From positions 3,720,001 to 3,784,000 of the forward strand of contig NZ_CP048817.1 in the NCBI RefSeq assembly GCF_014171475.1: a stretch of DNA of 64,000 bases, written 5' to 3'. Within the stretch, counting starts at the first letter, position 1. Every line of letters begins with the position of its first letter. Origin of the DNA: Sphingomonas sp. So64.6b (lineage in GTDB: Bacteria; Pseudomonadota; Alphaproteobacteria; Sphingomonadales; Sphingomonadaceae). The position numbers and the translations under genes were made by a program. Of this stretch, positions 47,149 through 57,129 are shown one piece after another. The notes under the pieces were generated by a model. That model made no database searches, was not told the origin of the DNA, and saw only the letters and a program-made list of their open reading frames with translations.

Positions 47149-49157
47149 AGCGAATAGCCGAATTTCTCGACCCATGGCGCCAGCGTCGGCAGGATCGGCT
47201 CAAGATGATGGCGATATCGCTCCCACCGTCCGGCGGCGCGTTTATAGATCGGTTCGGTGACTTGCGAATAGCTGGCAGTAGTTATCAGCCCACGGCTCTT
47301 GGCCGTGCTGACATGGTCGAGCGCCGCCCCATGCCAGTCAAGACCCAGAAAATCGAACAATGGCCTTACCTCGGCTTCAACGTCCTCGACGAGCCGCTCA
47401 TATACTATCGTGTGCACCTTGAGCGGGAACAGCTCGCGCGTGCGCTCCCAATGCTGGAAATTGAGATCGTAGAATTCGGCCGCATCCTTCAGTCGGAGGA
47501 AGTTGGACATGGCCGAGTTCAGTCGGAAATGGCTCATAAAGCAACTGAGCAGCACATCGCAGGGATGCCGTAGCGCGAGGATGAAGCGCGCGTTTGGGAA
47601 AAGGCGCTGAATCAGCAACGCCTTGTTGAGAAACAAAGGCGACTTGTCGATCAGCAGCTGAGAAGGGGCGATCGGCGTAACCTTGCCAACCTCTTCAAAG
47701 TAATGCCGCCGGGCATCCACGACGCCTTGCCCATCCAATGCGGGAATTCCGGCAATACCACCGATCTGCTTATCGACGTGATTCAGCGCGGGCTTTTCTT
47801 CCATCACCACCACGTCGGGATGGCCCATCAATATCGTGTCGAGCAAGGTCGTGCCCGATCGCGGAAAACCTACCAGGAAGGTCGGATCGGGACGATCGGT
47901 CATGGGCGTCGCCACGGGCCAGGCCTTCGCCCATGACGGTGTCATGAACGTCAGTTCCGTTCGGAGTTGATCCCGCAACTCCGCGGCCCGCTGCACTGGA
48001 GCGGTCGGGTTGGCTTCGTTCAGCTGGTTGTTCTCGACAAAGGCCGCGAAGGCCTCATCCGTACGTCCCAGGCGGTCGAGAATTGTGCCGCGAAGATGGG
48101 CCACTCGTTCCGGCTCGACCTCGACCGGGACCCGAGCCAGGCAGGCGAGCGCTTGTTCGAAACGCGATTGGCGACGATGTTCCAAGGCGCGGAGAAACGC
48201 CAGCACCTCTTCATCAATCCCGTTTGCCTCGGCAAGGGCGATCAGCGGCGCAAATTCATGCTCTCGATTGGTGTGTTCGTATTGAACCGCCAGCCCGAGA
48301 TAGGCATCGACGATGCCCGGATCGAGCCGGAGAGTATTGCGAAAGGCTCGCTCGGCGTCTTCAATCCGCTCCACCAGACCGCATTCGATCGCGAGCTTCA
48401 ATTGCAAATCGGCATTTCCCCCATCACGGGCAATCGCCTGCTCTAACGCTTCCAGCGCTTCTTCCTGTCGGGCGTCTATCTTGAATTGAACGTAGAGCTC
48501 GTAGAGCACGCGCGCGTCTTCGGGGAATTCTTTTGCCGTCCGACGCAGCAATGTCTCGGATTCGGCAGCTCGGCCGGCTTTCCGTAGTGCTAATGCAAGA
48601 TTGAGACGCGTTGGTGCCGCCAGTGGATTCAGCTCCATTGCGCGCTGAAGCGCGGCCACGCTACCTTCAAGGTCGTTAACCGCCGATCGGGCATTCCCCA
48701 GATTATTCCAGCTCTCGAAATCTTGCGGATCGTAGCGAACCACATGCGCATAGGCTTCGATCGCATCGGGGAATAACGCGAGCGATTGCGAGAGAAAACC
48801 ACGATAGCGCGCGATCCGTAACGTCGCATCGGCGAGCGCCAGTTCGTGCGTCGCGATATCGAGCGCCGCTGCCTGATCGCCGGCGTCGAGCAGTGCCGCG
48901 ATCAGATTGCACGTGATCGTCGTATCGCCAGGGCGGCGGTCATGCGCGGCGCGCAGATGCCGGATCGCTCCCGACGTATCGCCAGCGCGCGCGCGGAGCA
49001 TGCCGAGAAAGGCGTTGAGTGCAACGGGGTCTCCCTCGCGTGAAAGGCCGGCTTCGGCGATCGCTCGCGCCTCATGCAGGTCGCCGACCCGAGCCGCGTT
49101 CATCGCTTTTCGCAGAATATCGGCCGTGTGAGAATCCAGCAGGGGTGCGCTCGCCAT
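47145..49157 (-). CDS. TPR-containing sulfotransferase
   Basis: A 670-residue protein. About twelve TPR-like helical repeats occupy residues 10-390 (SWNNLGNARSAVNDLEGSVA, ALQRAMELNPLAAPTRLNLA). The C-terminal sulfotransferase domain has the PAPS 5'-phosphosulfate loop VGFPRSGTTLLDTIL, the acceptor-side IDKSPLFLNKALLIQ and the 3'-phosphate motif ARFILALRHPCDVLLS. Members transfer sulfate from PAPS to hydroxyl groups, some on Tyr in proteins. No signal peptide. ATG 49157 starts MASAPLLDSHTA. Upstream is the TonB receptor after a terminator, downstream are two oxygenases with coupled starts. Confidence 0.87.
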   Translation of the reverse strand: MASAPLLDSHTADILRKAMNAARVGDLHEARAIAEAGLSREGDPVALNAFLGMLRARAGDTSGAIRHLRAAHDRRPGDTTITCNLIAALLDAGDQAAALDIATHELALADATLRIARYRGFLSQSLALFPDAIEAYAHVVRYDPQDFESWNNLGNARSAVNDLEGSVAALQRAMELNPLAAPTRLNLALALRKAGRAAESETLLRRTAKEFPEDARVLYELYVQFKIDARQEEALEALEQAIARDGGNADLQLKLAIECGLVERIEDAERAFRNTLRLDPGIVDAYLGLAVQYEHTNREHEFAPLIALAEANGIDEEVLAFLRALEHRRQSRFEQALACLARVPVEVEPERVAHLRGTILDRLGRTDEAFAAFVENNQLNEANPTAPVQRAAELRDQLRTELTFMTPSWAKAWPVATPMTDRPDPTFLVGFPRSGTTLLDTILMGHPDVVVMEEKPALNHVDKQIGGIAGIPALDGQGVVDARRHYFEEVGKVTPIAPSQLLIDKSPLFLNKALLIQRLFPNARFILALRHPCDVLLSCFMSHFRLNSAMSNFLRLKDAAEFYDLNFQHWERTRELFPLKVHTIVYERLVEDVEAEVRPLFDFLGLDWHGAALDHVSTAKSRGLITTASYSQVTEPIYKRAAGRWERYRHHLEPILPTLAPWVEKFGYSL

Positions 49158-49219
49158 GCCGCCTGTTTGAACCGTCCTGCGGTGCCAATGCAATCCCGTT
49201 CAAGAAAACGACCGCGAAA

Positions 49220-49254
49220 TAAAAAAAGGGCGGCAGATCTAGGATCTGCCGCCC
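49220..49254 (-). terminator. Strong terminator/attenuator between the TonB receptor and the sulfotransferase gene
   Basis: On the minus strand GGGCGGCAGATC and GATCTGCCGCCC form a perfect 12-bp stem with a 3-nt loop, followed by an uninterrupted run of T. It lies 25 bp beyond the receptor stop and 63 bp before the sulfotransferase start. Confidence 0.85.
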
Positions 49255-49278
49255 CGCATATCAGTCTTGCGACGTGGC

Positions 49279-52200
49279 TTAGAAGTTGAGCGTCACGCCA
49301 GCGAACAAGTAACGACCCAATGCATCGTAGGTCGCCGGATAAGTGTTGCCGTTGCACGGACCGGTCGGGCACAGGTTCGTACCGTCGACACCGCCATTGC
49401 CGCTCGTCACGTAAGGCGGTTGCTTGTCGAGGAGGTTGTTCACGCCAAGACGGAATGTGAACTTGTCATCGACGTTGAACGACGTCGCCAGATCGAAGTA
49501 GCTGTACGACTTGATTTCCAGGCCCGGGTTGAAGTTGGTGGCACCGCCAAGCGACTGATTGTCGTGCTCCAGCGTTTCCGCTTTCACCTTGCCGATATAA
49601 CGCCACTGCAGCGAAATCCCGATACCATCGGCAAAGTTGAAGGTCGCCCGCGCCTTGTGGCGCCATTTCGGCAGTGGCGCACCGCTGTTTACAGTGCCGC
49701 CCGAGCTGCAGGTTGGACCATAAAGCCCAGCGCAGTCATAGGGCTGAGTGATGCCGTTATCGACCTTGTACTTGTCGAGGTAAGTACCGTTCATGCTGAG
49801 GTTCAGCGTGCCGAGATTGCCGATCCCAGTCGACCAGGCCGAGCTGACTTCGATACCCCGGGTCTGCGTGCTCCCCTGGTTGTTGGGAATGTTGTCGACA
49901 TAACCGCCCGGAGTCAGCCAGATCGAGCCCGCTGCGTCGCGGTTGATCAGGCTGCAAGAAATCGGCGTGAAGGTTGCCGTCGCATTGAGACCGCAATCCT
50001 TGAGGATCGCGTCCTGCGCAGGCGGGCTGATCGCACCCTTGATCTTGATGTCGAACCAGTCGACCGTCAGCGAGAATTTGCGCAGGAACGACGGCTGAAA
50101 CACAATGCCGAAAGTCTTGGTCGTGGCAATTTCAGGCTTCAGGTCGGGGTTGCCGCCGATCAGGCCGTTATACTGGCCGGCCGGGTTGCCGGCCGTGCCG
50201 GAGCCGACCGTCAGACCCTGCGCGATACAGCCATATTCCGTCGCCGTGATCGCGTGACCGGAGCACGGATCCGAGGACCCGTTCAGGCCGACCGTCGGGG
50301 TAGCGAACAGTTCCTGGATGTTCGGCGCGCGTGCCGCACGGTTGTACGCGCCACGGAACCGGATATCCCGGATCGGTGCGAAATCCACCCCGATCTTGAA
50401 GGTATCAGTGTCGTATTTCCTGTCGGCACTCGTTTCGTATGACGAATGACGATAGCCCAAGTTAAGCGACAGATCGTGGATGAAGCTCTCATGGATCAGC
50501 GGAACCTGCGCTTCACCGAAGACTTCGAACACATGGAAGCTGCCCGAAATCGGCAGCGTCGCGCCGCCCTGCCCAGTCAGATCGCCCGTGCTGAATGCGT
50601 TGTCGGTCTGCAGTTCCAGCGATTCCTTGCGATATTCAACACCAAGGTTGACCGCAACGCCGTCGCTCGCCCAGGGCGACTTGATTCCATAATCGCCGAG
50701 CAGGCCGGTGAGCGACGCGCTGGCAATCTGTTCGGACGTCTGGCCCTTCTGGAAGCCGGTCGCCGAAAGATAGGCAACCGATGCTGGGCTAGCCGCACCC
50801 GCGCCATTGAAGACGTTGTAGGGAACGCAGCTTGGATCGCTGCCATCGAGCACCGAGCGGCAGATCGGATCGAACCCTGGCGTCCGTGGATCATCGACGA
50901 CATTCAGCGCGCGACCCAGTCGGGCTACTGAGAATTCGTTCGAATAAACCTGTGAATAGTTCGACCGGCCATATTGATAATAGGCATCATAGGACCAGTT
51001 CTTGTCGAGATCGCCCTTGGAGCCGATCACGCCACGAAAGTTGGTATGCTGCAGGTCGGATTGGCGAGGCCCGCCTTCGACGTTGCGACGCAGGAGCTGC
51101 ATGAAGCCCTGATTATAGGTCGTGCCGAACGAGTCAGTAAAGACGAGCGGCGCAGCGCCCGGATTGGTATTGTAGGGAGCCGACTGAGCTAGCGGGAAGT
51201 TCCCCAGATAGCCGTTGATCAGATTGGGAGCAGCGCAGATCACGTTGCGCTGCACTGCAGACATTAACGCGTTGTCACAATTGACCGTCAGCGTGTTGCC
51301 GAAATCACCCGATGGCGCGATCTGCGCGACCGTGCGATCGTCCATGAACATGAATTCGACATAAGGCTTGATTGCGTCGCTGACTTCGTAGTTGGCGAAC
51401 AGGCCGGCCGTGTAGCGCTCGTCTGGGCGCTGATAATGATTGGTTGGCGCAAAGTTGTACGGCGACGTCGTGTTCGCGAACCCGCCACCGGGCTGGAACG
51501 TATAAACAGTCGATGAAGCGGTGTTGAGATTGGGGTCGAACAGCACGACCGTGCCGTTGGCGTTGGTCAACGAGCCGCCGCAGCGCGGAACGCCGCCACC
51601 CGAATTCTGCAGTACGCACGCACTATAGTCGCGCTTGTTCTGCGTGATCGCATTTGCCTTGCGATAGCCGAAATAGACCAGCGCATGACCGCGATCATCG
51701 GCAAACTTGCTGCCGATCGAGATCGTGGCATCGACCGTGCCGCCATCAACGACATTGCCCTTGGGATTGGCGAAGCCCTTGGCGTCGAGCAGCGGGCTGA
51801 GGAACTTGTCGCGGTTATTGTGCTGGTACAGGCTGTACTGGCCATCGATCCGAACGCCGGTGAAATCGGTATCGACGATAAAATTGACCACGCCCGCGAC
51901 CGCGTCCGCACCGTAAGTGGAGGATGCGCCGCCGGTCAGAACTTCGACCCGCTTCAGGATCGATGCTGGAATGATGTTGATGTCGGCAGCCGAACCACTG
52001 GTCGGGCTGGGATCACCTGGCAGCAGGCGCCGGCCATTGACCAAGGTGAGCGTACGGTTGGTACCAAGGCCGCGAAGATCGACCGATGCCGTGCCGTCGG
52101 AGCCGTTGGCCAGCGTCGAGGCCTGGCTGGCAAAGACCGATGGCAGCGAGTTGAGCAGATCTTCGACCTTCGTCGTACCCTGGAGCTTGATGTCCTGGCT

Positions 52201-52422
52201 GCTGACGAGCGTGACGGGGCTGACCCCTTCGAGGTTCGGCTGAGGAATGCGCGAACCGGTTACGACGATGTCCTCTGTCGGCGTGTCGGCGGCGGTCGCC
52301 GGAAGTTCAGTAGCCTGCGGATCGGCTGCCTGCGCAAAGGCCGGCCCGGAGATCAGCGCCAAGCCCAGCACGATCGGCGCGGCGCCGTTCCGGAGCTTCG
52401 CGATGGTTGCAAATTTATTCAC
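49279..52422 (-). CDS. TonB-dependent receptor of the sulfotransferase-linked cluster
   Basis: A 1047-residue outer-membrane receptor. A signal peptide (KLRNGAAPIVLGLALISGPA then FAQA) is followed by a TonB-box region EDIVVTGSRIPQPN, a plug (VEDLLNSLPSVFASQ, VDLRGLGTNRTLTLVNGR, GGASSTYGADAVAGVVNF) and a long barrel ending in Phe (LFAGVTLNF). Several extracellular loops carry Cys pairs. The start is GTG 52422 with AAAGGAAAAGGG upstream; the in-frame extension to 52767 lacks a signal peptide and overlaps a plus-strand gene. The ligand is unknown. It precedes the sulfotransferase-hydroxylase-oxygenase genes. Confidence 0.9.
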   Translation of the reverse strand: MNKFATIAKLRNGAAPIVLGLALISGPAFAQAADPQATELPATAADTPTEDIVVTGSRIPQPNLEGVSPVTLVSSQDIKLQGTTKVEDLLNSLPSVFASQASTLANGSDGTASVDLRGLGTNRTLTLVNGRRLLPGDPSPTSGSAADINIIPASILKRVEVLTGGASSTYGADAVAGVVNFIVDTDFTGVRIDGQYSLYQHNNRDKFLSPLLDAKGFANPKGNVVDGGTVDATISIGSKFADDRGHALVYFGYRKANAITQNKRDYSACVLQNSGGGVPRCGGSLTNANGTVVLFDPNLNTASSTVYTFQPGGGFANTTSPYNFAPTNHYQRPDERYTAGLFANYEVSDAIKPYVEFMFMDDRTVAQIAPSGDFGNTLTVNCDNALMSAVQRNVICAAPNLINGYLGNFPLAQSAPYNTNPGAAPLVFTDSFGTTYNQGFMQLLRRNVEGGPRQSDLQHTNFRGVIGSKGDLDKNWSYDAYYQYGRSNYSQVYSNEFSVARLGRALNVVDDPRTPGFDPICRSVLDGSDPSCVPYNVFNGAGAASPASVAYLSATGFQKGQTSEQIASASLTGLLGDYGIKSPWASDGVAVNLGVEYRKESLELQTDNAFSTGDLTGQGGATLPISGSFHVFEVFGEAQVPLIHESFIHDLSLNLGYRHSSYETSADRKYDTDTFKIGVDFAPIRDIRFRGAYNRAARAPNIQELFATPTVGLNGSSDPCSGHAITATEYGCIAQGLTVGSGTAGNPAGQYNGLIGGNPDLKPEIATTKTFGIVFQPSFLRKFSLTVDWFDIKIKGAISPPAQDAILKDCGLNATATFTPISCSLINRDAAGSIWLTPGGYVDNIPNNQGSTQTRGIEVSSAWSTGIGNLGTLNLSMNGTYLDKYKVDNGITQPYDCAGLYGPTCSSGGTVNSGAPLPKWRHKARATFNFADGIGISLQWRYIGKVKAETLEHDNQSLGGATNFNPGLEIKSYSYFDLATSFNVDDKFTFRLGVNNLLDKQPPYVTSGNGGVDGTNLCPTGPCNGNTYPATYDALGRYLFAGVTLNF

Positions 52423-52649
52423 GTCCCTTTTCCTTTCGCATCCGCGGCCCTGACCGCGAGGCTGTCCGTATCCGCAAGTGATTTTCTTGTCAGATCGGGC
52501 AATGGTGCGATGAGTGCCTTTCCGGCAATGCGCTGTAAACGGATTTGCTTGCGGCGCAGCAAATTGACTTACTAGTGTTGCGTCCTTGCCACATATCGCG
52601 GATGCCGGCGATTGAACGATAAAGCTGATGACATCCGGGGAGAAAGACG

Positions 52650-53165
52650 ATGAAGCTGTTTTGCGCCGTACTGCTGGGCGGTATCGTGGCGAGCCCGGTC
52701 TTGGCAAAGGAGAAAGAGCCTCCGGTCCGTGCCCAAGCCTTTCAGCGACTGGTCGATTGCCGCACAATCAAGGATTCTGCGGCTCGTCTGGCCTGTTACG
52801 ATACTGAAGTCGCCACGCTCGACGCGGCCGAAACGTCGAAAGATGTCGTCATCGTGGACAAGGAACAGCTCCGTCAGGCGAAGCGCACTTTGTTCGGACT
52901 GAGCTTGCCAAGCATCAAGCTGTTCGGGGGTGACGACGACGATGCCGTCGCCCAAATCGAATCCAAGATCGCATCGGCAAGCGAAGACGTGAACGGCTGG
53001 ACGATACGGCTGGTCGATGGCTCCGTATGGCGCCAGATCGACAGCAAACCCTTCTATCGTCTTCCGAAAGCCGGCCTCGATGTCGTAGTCAAACGCGCGG
53101 CGCTCGGCAGCTACATGTTGCGGGTCGGCGGCTCACCGGGGGTTCGCGTCAAGCGCGTTATTTGA
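52650..53165 (+). CDS. Secreted protein of unknown function
   Basis: A 171-residue protein with a short signal peptide (MKLFCAVLLGGIVASPVLA). The mature part begins with LVDCRTIKDSAARLACYDTE, a two-Cys motif common to several small periplasmic families, followed by an acidic run (FGGDDDDAVAQIE) and a C-terminal beta region (GWTIRLVDGSVWRQID). ATG 52650 has GGGGAGAAAGACG upstream. It is divergent from the big TonB receptor with a 227-bp gap that holds no clear operator. Function unknown. Confidence 0.75.
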   Translation: MKLFCAVLLGGIVASPVLAKEKEPPVRAQAFQRLVDCRTIKDSAARLACYDTEVATLDAAETSKDVVIVDKEQLRQAKRTLFGLSLPSIKLFGGDDDDAVAQIESKIASASEDVNGWTIRLVDGSVWRQIDSKPFYRLPKAGLDVVVKRAALGSYMLRVGGSPGVRVKRVI

Positions 53166-53185
53166 ACGCGGGCGACGAGCTAAAC

Positions 53186-54103
53186 TTATTCCGCACGCGG
53201 CATCGGCCCCGCCAACAACAGCGGGTCGATCCGTGACCCGCGCCATTTGAGACCCCAGTGAAGATGTGGACCGGTCGCCCGGCCGCTCATCCCGATGGCG
53301 CCGACCACCTGGCCGCGCCGCACCCGCTCGCCGACATGGACATCGATCCGCGATAGATGGAGGAACGCCGAATTGAGTTCCATCCCGTGATCGATCATCA
53401 GCAGATTGCCCTCCAGCGTGAAGGGATGATCGGCGGCGAGGATGACCACGCCGTCCGCCGGCGCTAGCACCGGCGTCCCGGCCGGCCGGGCGATGTCGGT
53501 GCCCGAATGATAGGCGCCCGGCTGTCCCTGATAGACGCGCTGCGACCCGAACATGCCCGAGATACGCCCGGTTGTCGGCCACAGGAACACCTGCCGCCAG
53601 CCTTGCGAATCCGACCGCACGCGCCGCGCGGCATTGATCTGCGCAATTTCGGCGGGGCGCAGCCGCTCCATCTCCGGTTGCGGCCGGGGGAATTTGGGCA
53701 GGGTATTGAGCCGTTCGATCAACCAGGCGCGCGGTGCGACGACCAGCGCGTCGCTGACCTGGCGGCCGTCATCGAGCGTGGCGACCAGAGTCGCCGAAGG
53801 CGGCGCGTCGCGATCGAAGGCGATCAGGAAGCGGCCATCGGCGGTCACCGGCACCGAGGCGCCGTTGAACGTCAGCATGCTCGTGCCGGCGGGCGCGATA
53901 CCGATCACCGCGCCGCCCTGCATCCGCGGGCCGCTATAGCTGAAGGTTACCGGGCCGGGCGCACGGCGCAATTGCGGGGTGGGCTTGTCGGCCCGTACCG
54001 ATGGCGGCACCGGCTGGACCCGCGGATGGTCCGTCACATTAGTGCAGCTTCCGAGCAGCATCAGCGCGGTGCCCCCCACACTCCAGCGCCGCATGCGCTT
54101 CAT
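53186..54103 (-). CDS. M23 metallopeptidase lipoprotein
   Basis: A 305-residue peptidoglycan endopeptidase. The N-terminus MKRMRRWSVGGTALMLLGSC is a lipoprotein signal with Cys at residue 20. After a beta-rich linker the LytM domain carries intact zinc ligands: YHSGTDIARPAGTPV gives His and Asp, and GPHLHWGLKW the HxH. It should therefore be catalytically active, unlike the EnvC-like protein elsewhere in the window. ATG 54103 overlaps the DUF2093 stop as ATGA. It is part of an xseA - DUF2093 - M23 run on the minus strand. Confidence 0.9.
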   Translation of the reverse strand: MKRMRRWSVGGTALMLLGSCTNVTDHPRVQPVPPSVRADKPTPQLRRAPGPVTFSYSGPRMQGGAVIGIAPAGTSMLTFNGASVPVTADGRFLIAFDRDAPPSATLVATLDDGRQVSDALVVAPRAWLIERLNTLPKFPRPQPEMERLRPAEIAQINAARRVRSDSQGWRQVFLWPTTGRISGMFGSQRVYQGQPGAYHSGTDIARPAGTPVLAPADGVVILAADHPFTLEGNLLMIDHGMELNSAFLHLSRIDVHVGERVRRGQVVGAIGMSGRATGPHLHWGLKWRGSRIDPLLLAGPMPRAE

Positions 54104-54303
54104 CTGGGCGGGCTCATCGCTTCGGTCGCGATCTCGGCGGTGGCATAGGCCTCCTGCGCAGCGACGCTCCAATAGCGCAAATCCTCAAGCGGGATGCGCG
54201 CGCCGGACACCGCGCAAACGACATGATCGCCGGTCGTCAGCACGCGAAAGCCGTTCGCCATATAATGAAGGCGCGCGGGGCGGTCACTGTTCGACATCAA
54301 CAT
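54100..54303 (-). CDS. DUF2093 domain protein
   Basis: A 67-residue protein: RPARLHYMANGFRVLTTGDH and VVCAVSGARIPLEDLRYWSV match the DUF2093 family of alphaproteobacteria; one Cys is conserved. No function is known. Two in-frame ATGs (54303, 54297) are possible and neither has a clear ribosome-binding site. It is 31 bp beyond the xseA stop and overlaps the M23 gene by 4 nt. Confidence 0.82.
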   Translation of the reverse strand: MLMSNSDRPARLHYMANGFRVLTTGDHVVCAVSGARIPLEDLRYWSVAAQEAYATAEIATEAMSPPR

Positions 54304-54334
54304 GGCATATCATCCGGTTACAATAATTTGGCGG

Positions 54335-55738
54335 TTACAATAATTTCGGTTGGTCGGGCTTGCTCTTGTCCGGCGCGCCTCTGTCATATGCCGTGCCGCC
54401 GCCGCGCTCAACCCGCGCCTCGACTTCTCCGTCCCGGAAATGGAGCGTAAGGGCTCCCGCCGCTCGTGCCGCCGCCGCCGTTGCGATCACCGCACCCGAC
54501 AGTCTGGCCGAAACACGCACATAACCACGATCGAGCAACCGGTCGGGATTGAGCGATTCGACCAGCCGCCACGTCCGCTCAAGCCGGTCGCGCGCGCCGG
54601 CAAGCTGGCGTTCGAGCACCGACAACCGCAACGCGCCACCTGATCGGTCGAGGCTCCCTCGCGCCAGAGTCACGCGCCGTTCGAGCCCGCGATCGAGCCG
54701 TGCACCGATATCGTCGGCCTTTTGCCGCTGCGGGCCGAGCAGCGTGTCGCGTTTCGGCAGAACACGGACCAGCGCGTCGAGCCGTTCGCGGCTGAGCTCA
54801 TGATAACGCCGTGCACAGCGTTCGGTGCGCTGGCGATAACCGTCAAGCGTCAGCCGCAGATCGGCCAGTACCGGCACTGCCATCTCCGCCGCCGCGGTCG
54901 GCGTCGGGGCGCGCAGGTCGGCGGCGAAATCGGCCAATGTGGTATCGGTTTCATGCCCGACCGCTGAGATGATCGGGATCGAACAGGCGGCAATGGCGCG
55001 CACCACGATCTCTTCGTTGAACGCCCATAGATCCTCGATCGAGCCGCCACCGCGCGCGACGATCACGAGATCGGGACGCGGTACCGGACCGCCCGGCGGA
55101 ATCGCGTCGAAGCCACGCACCGCCGCGGCGACCTCGGCCGCCGCGCCGTCGCCCTGCACCTTGACCGGCCAGACGATGACATGCGTCGGACAGCGATCCT
55201 CAAGCCGGTGAATGATATCGCGGATCACCGCGCCGGTCGGCGATGTGACCACGCCGATCACGCGCGGCAGGAACGGCAGGCGCTTTTTAATCGAGTTATC
55301 GAACAGCCCTTCGCCCGCGAGCTTGGCCTTCAGCTTTTCAAGCAGCGCCATCAGCGCGCCTTCACCCGCCAGTTCCATCCGCTCGATGATGATCTGATAT
55401 TTCGATCGCCCGGGATAGGTCGTCACCTTGCCGGTAACGATCACCTCGACCCCGTCCTGTGGCTGGAAAGCCAGGCCGGACACCTGCCCCTTCCAGATCA
55501 CGCCGTCGATCACCGCGCTGTCGTCTTTCAGGCTGAGATAGGCATGACCCGAGGCGACTCGCTTGTAGCCGGAAATCTCGCCGCGCAGCCGAACATGGCC
55601 GAATTCGCCCTCGACCACGCGCTTCAGCTTCAGCGCCAGTTCGCCGACGCTGACCGGCGCGGCGTTGTCGCCCGCGATCTCCTCGGCTACGAGCCGGCCC
55701 ATGTCCGTTGGGGGCATGTCGGAAAAAGGGTCGGCCAT
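54335..55738 (-). CDS. xseA: Exodeoxyribonuclease VII large subunit
   Basis: A 467-residue catalytic subunit of the single-strand exonuclease VII. The N-terminal OB-fold spans [18 protein letters not shown] and [11 protein letters not shown]. The nuclease core has [38 protein letters not shown] and [21 protein letters not shown] coiled-coil and tail ([14 protein letters not shown]) follow. The ATG at 55738 begins [13 protein letters not shown] and overlaps the divergent purD ATG within CATG. SD-like AGGAT lies inside the purD coding region. xseB is not in the window. Confidence 0.94.
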   Translation of the reverse strand: MADPFSDMPPTDMGRLVAEEIAGDNAAPVSVGELALKLKRVVEGEFGHVRLRGEISGYKRVASGHAYLSLKDDSAVIDGVIWKGQVSGLAFQPQDGVEVIVTGKVTTYPGRSKYQIIIERMELAGEGALMALLEKLKAKLAGEGLFDNSIKKRLPFLPRVIGVVTSPTGAVIRDIIHRLEDRCPTHVIVWPVKVQGDGAAAEVAAAVRGFDAIPPGGPVPRPDLVIVARGGGSIEDLWAFNEEIVVRAIAACSIPIISAVGHETDTTLADFAADLRAPTPTAAAEMAVPVLADLRLTLDGYRQRTERCARRYHELSRERLDALVRVLPKRDTLLGPQRQKADDIGARLDRGLERRVTLARGSLDRSGGALRLSVLERQLAGARDRLERTWRLVESLNPDRLLDRGYVRVSARLSGAVIATAAAARAAGALTLHFRDGEVEARVERGGGTAYDRGAPDKSKPDQPKLL

Positions 55739-57002
55739 GAATATCCTGCTGATCGGATCGGGTGGCCGCGAGCATGCCCTTGCGTGGCGGCTGGCGCAAT
55801 CGCCGGGCTGTACCAAACTCTATGCCGCGCCGGGCAATCCGGGCATCGCCGAGCATGCCGACCTGGTCGCGCTCGACCCCGCCGATCACCGCGCGGTGAT
55901 CGATTTCTGCATTCGCCATTCGATCGGCTTCGTCGTGATCGGCCCCGAAGCGCCGCTGGTCGACGGCCTGGCCGACAATATCCGCACCATGGGCCTGCCG
56001 GTGTTCGGACCCGACAAGGCGGCGGCGCGGCTTGAGGGATCGAAGGGCTTCACCAAAGATCTGTGCGCGCGCGCGAACATCCCGACCGCGGCTTATGCCA
56101 AGGTCATATCGCGCGACGGTGCGTTGGCCACGCTCGACGATTTCACCATTCCCGTGGTGATCAAGGCCGATGGCCTGGCCGCCGGCAAGGGCGTGACTGT
56201 GGCGATGAGCCGCGAGGAAGCGGAAGGCGCGATCGCCGACCTCTTCTCCGTGTCGGGGGCCGAGGCGGTGATCGAGGAGTTCATGGAGGGCGAGGAAGTC
56301 AGCCTGTTCGTGTTGAGCGACGGCAGCGCGATCCTTCCGTTCGGATCGGCGCAGGATCATAAACGCGTCGGCGACGGCGATACCGGACCCAATACCGGCG
56401 GCATGGGCGCGTACAGCCCGGCGCCGGTCCTGACGCCGGCGCTGGAGCAACGGGCGATCGACGAGATCGTCGCACCGACCGTCGCGGCGCTGGCGGCGAT
56501 GGGGGCGCCTTTTTCCGGCGTGTTGTTTGCGGGACTGATGCTCACGGCCGATGGCCCCAAGCTGATCGAATATAATGCCCGCTTCGGCGATCCCGAATGC
56601 CAGGTGCTGATGATGCGGTTGCAGGACGATCTGCTCGATCTGATGCTGGCGACCGCACGCGGCGAGCTTGCCGGGCGCGATGCGGTGCGCTTCTCCGCCG
56701 ACACCGCGCTGACAGTGGTGATGGCGGCGCGGGGCTACCCCGCCGCACCGGAGACCGGCGGCGCGATCGATGGCATTGCCGCGGCCGAAAAGACCGGGGC
56801 GCGCGTCTTCCAGGCCGGCACGCGATCGGATGACGGCAAGCTCTTCGCGGCGGGTGGGCGTGTGCTCGCGGTGACCGCGACCGGTGCAAATGCCGGAGCG
56901 GCTCAGGCGGCAGCCTATGCGGCGGTCGGCAAGATCCACTTCCCGAGCGGCTTCAACCGCGGCGATATCGGCTGGCGCGAAGTAGAGCGGGAAACTCGCT
57001 GA
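55737..57002 (+). CDS. purD: Phosphoribosylamine-glycine ligase (GAR synthetase)
   Basis: A 421-residue ATP-grasp ligase that joins glycine to phosphoribosylamine, the second step of purine synthesis. It begins [17 protein letters not shown], exactly the family N-terminus, so ATG 55737 is secure. Other motifs are [44 protein letters not shown] and [16 protein letters not shown]. Its ribosome-binding region AAAAAGGG lies inside xseA on the other strand. purE and purK are 23 kb away in the same orientation. Confidence 0.96.
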   Translation: MNILLIGSGGREHALAWRLAQSPGCTKLYAAPGNPGIAEHADLVALDPADHRAVIDFCIRHSIGFVVIGPEAPLVDGLADNIRTMGLPVFGPDKAAARLEGSKGFTKDLCARANIPTAAYAKVISRDGALATLDDFTIPVVIKADGLAAGKGVTVAMSREEAEGAIADLFSVSGAEAVIEEFMEGEEVSLFVLSDGSAILPFGSAQDHKRVGDGDTGPNTGGMGAYSPAPVLTPALEQRAIDEIVAPTVAALAAMGAPFSGVLFAGLMLTADGPKLIEYNARFGDPECQVLMMRLQDDLLDLMLATARGELAGRDAVRFSADTALTVVMAARGYPAAPETGGAIDGIAAAEKTGARVFQAGTRSDDGKLFAAGGRVLAVTATGANAGAAQAAAYAAVGKIHFPSGFNRGDIGWREVERETR

Positions 57003-57129
57003 CCTGGCGGTGGGATCGACGACCGCAGATGGTGCTTTGTCGCCGGCCGTTCGTTAGAAGCGCACAGGATCGAGGCAGATCGACAGCGATGTTAAGCCAG
57101 CAAACTCAAGCGACAATGGGGCAGCCGAT

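Noticed and set aside
52423..52767. N-terminal extension of the large TonB receptor
   Set aside because: It has no signal peptide and overlaps the divergent secreted-protein gene; GTG 52422 has a good ribosome-binding site and opens a signal peptide.
55362..56939. 525-codon open frame on the minus strand running into xseA
   Set aside because: Mostly antisense to purD and out of frame with xseA; no coding signature.
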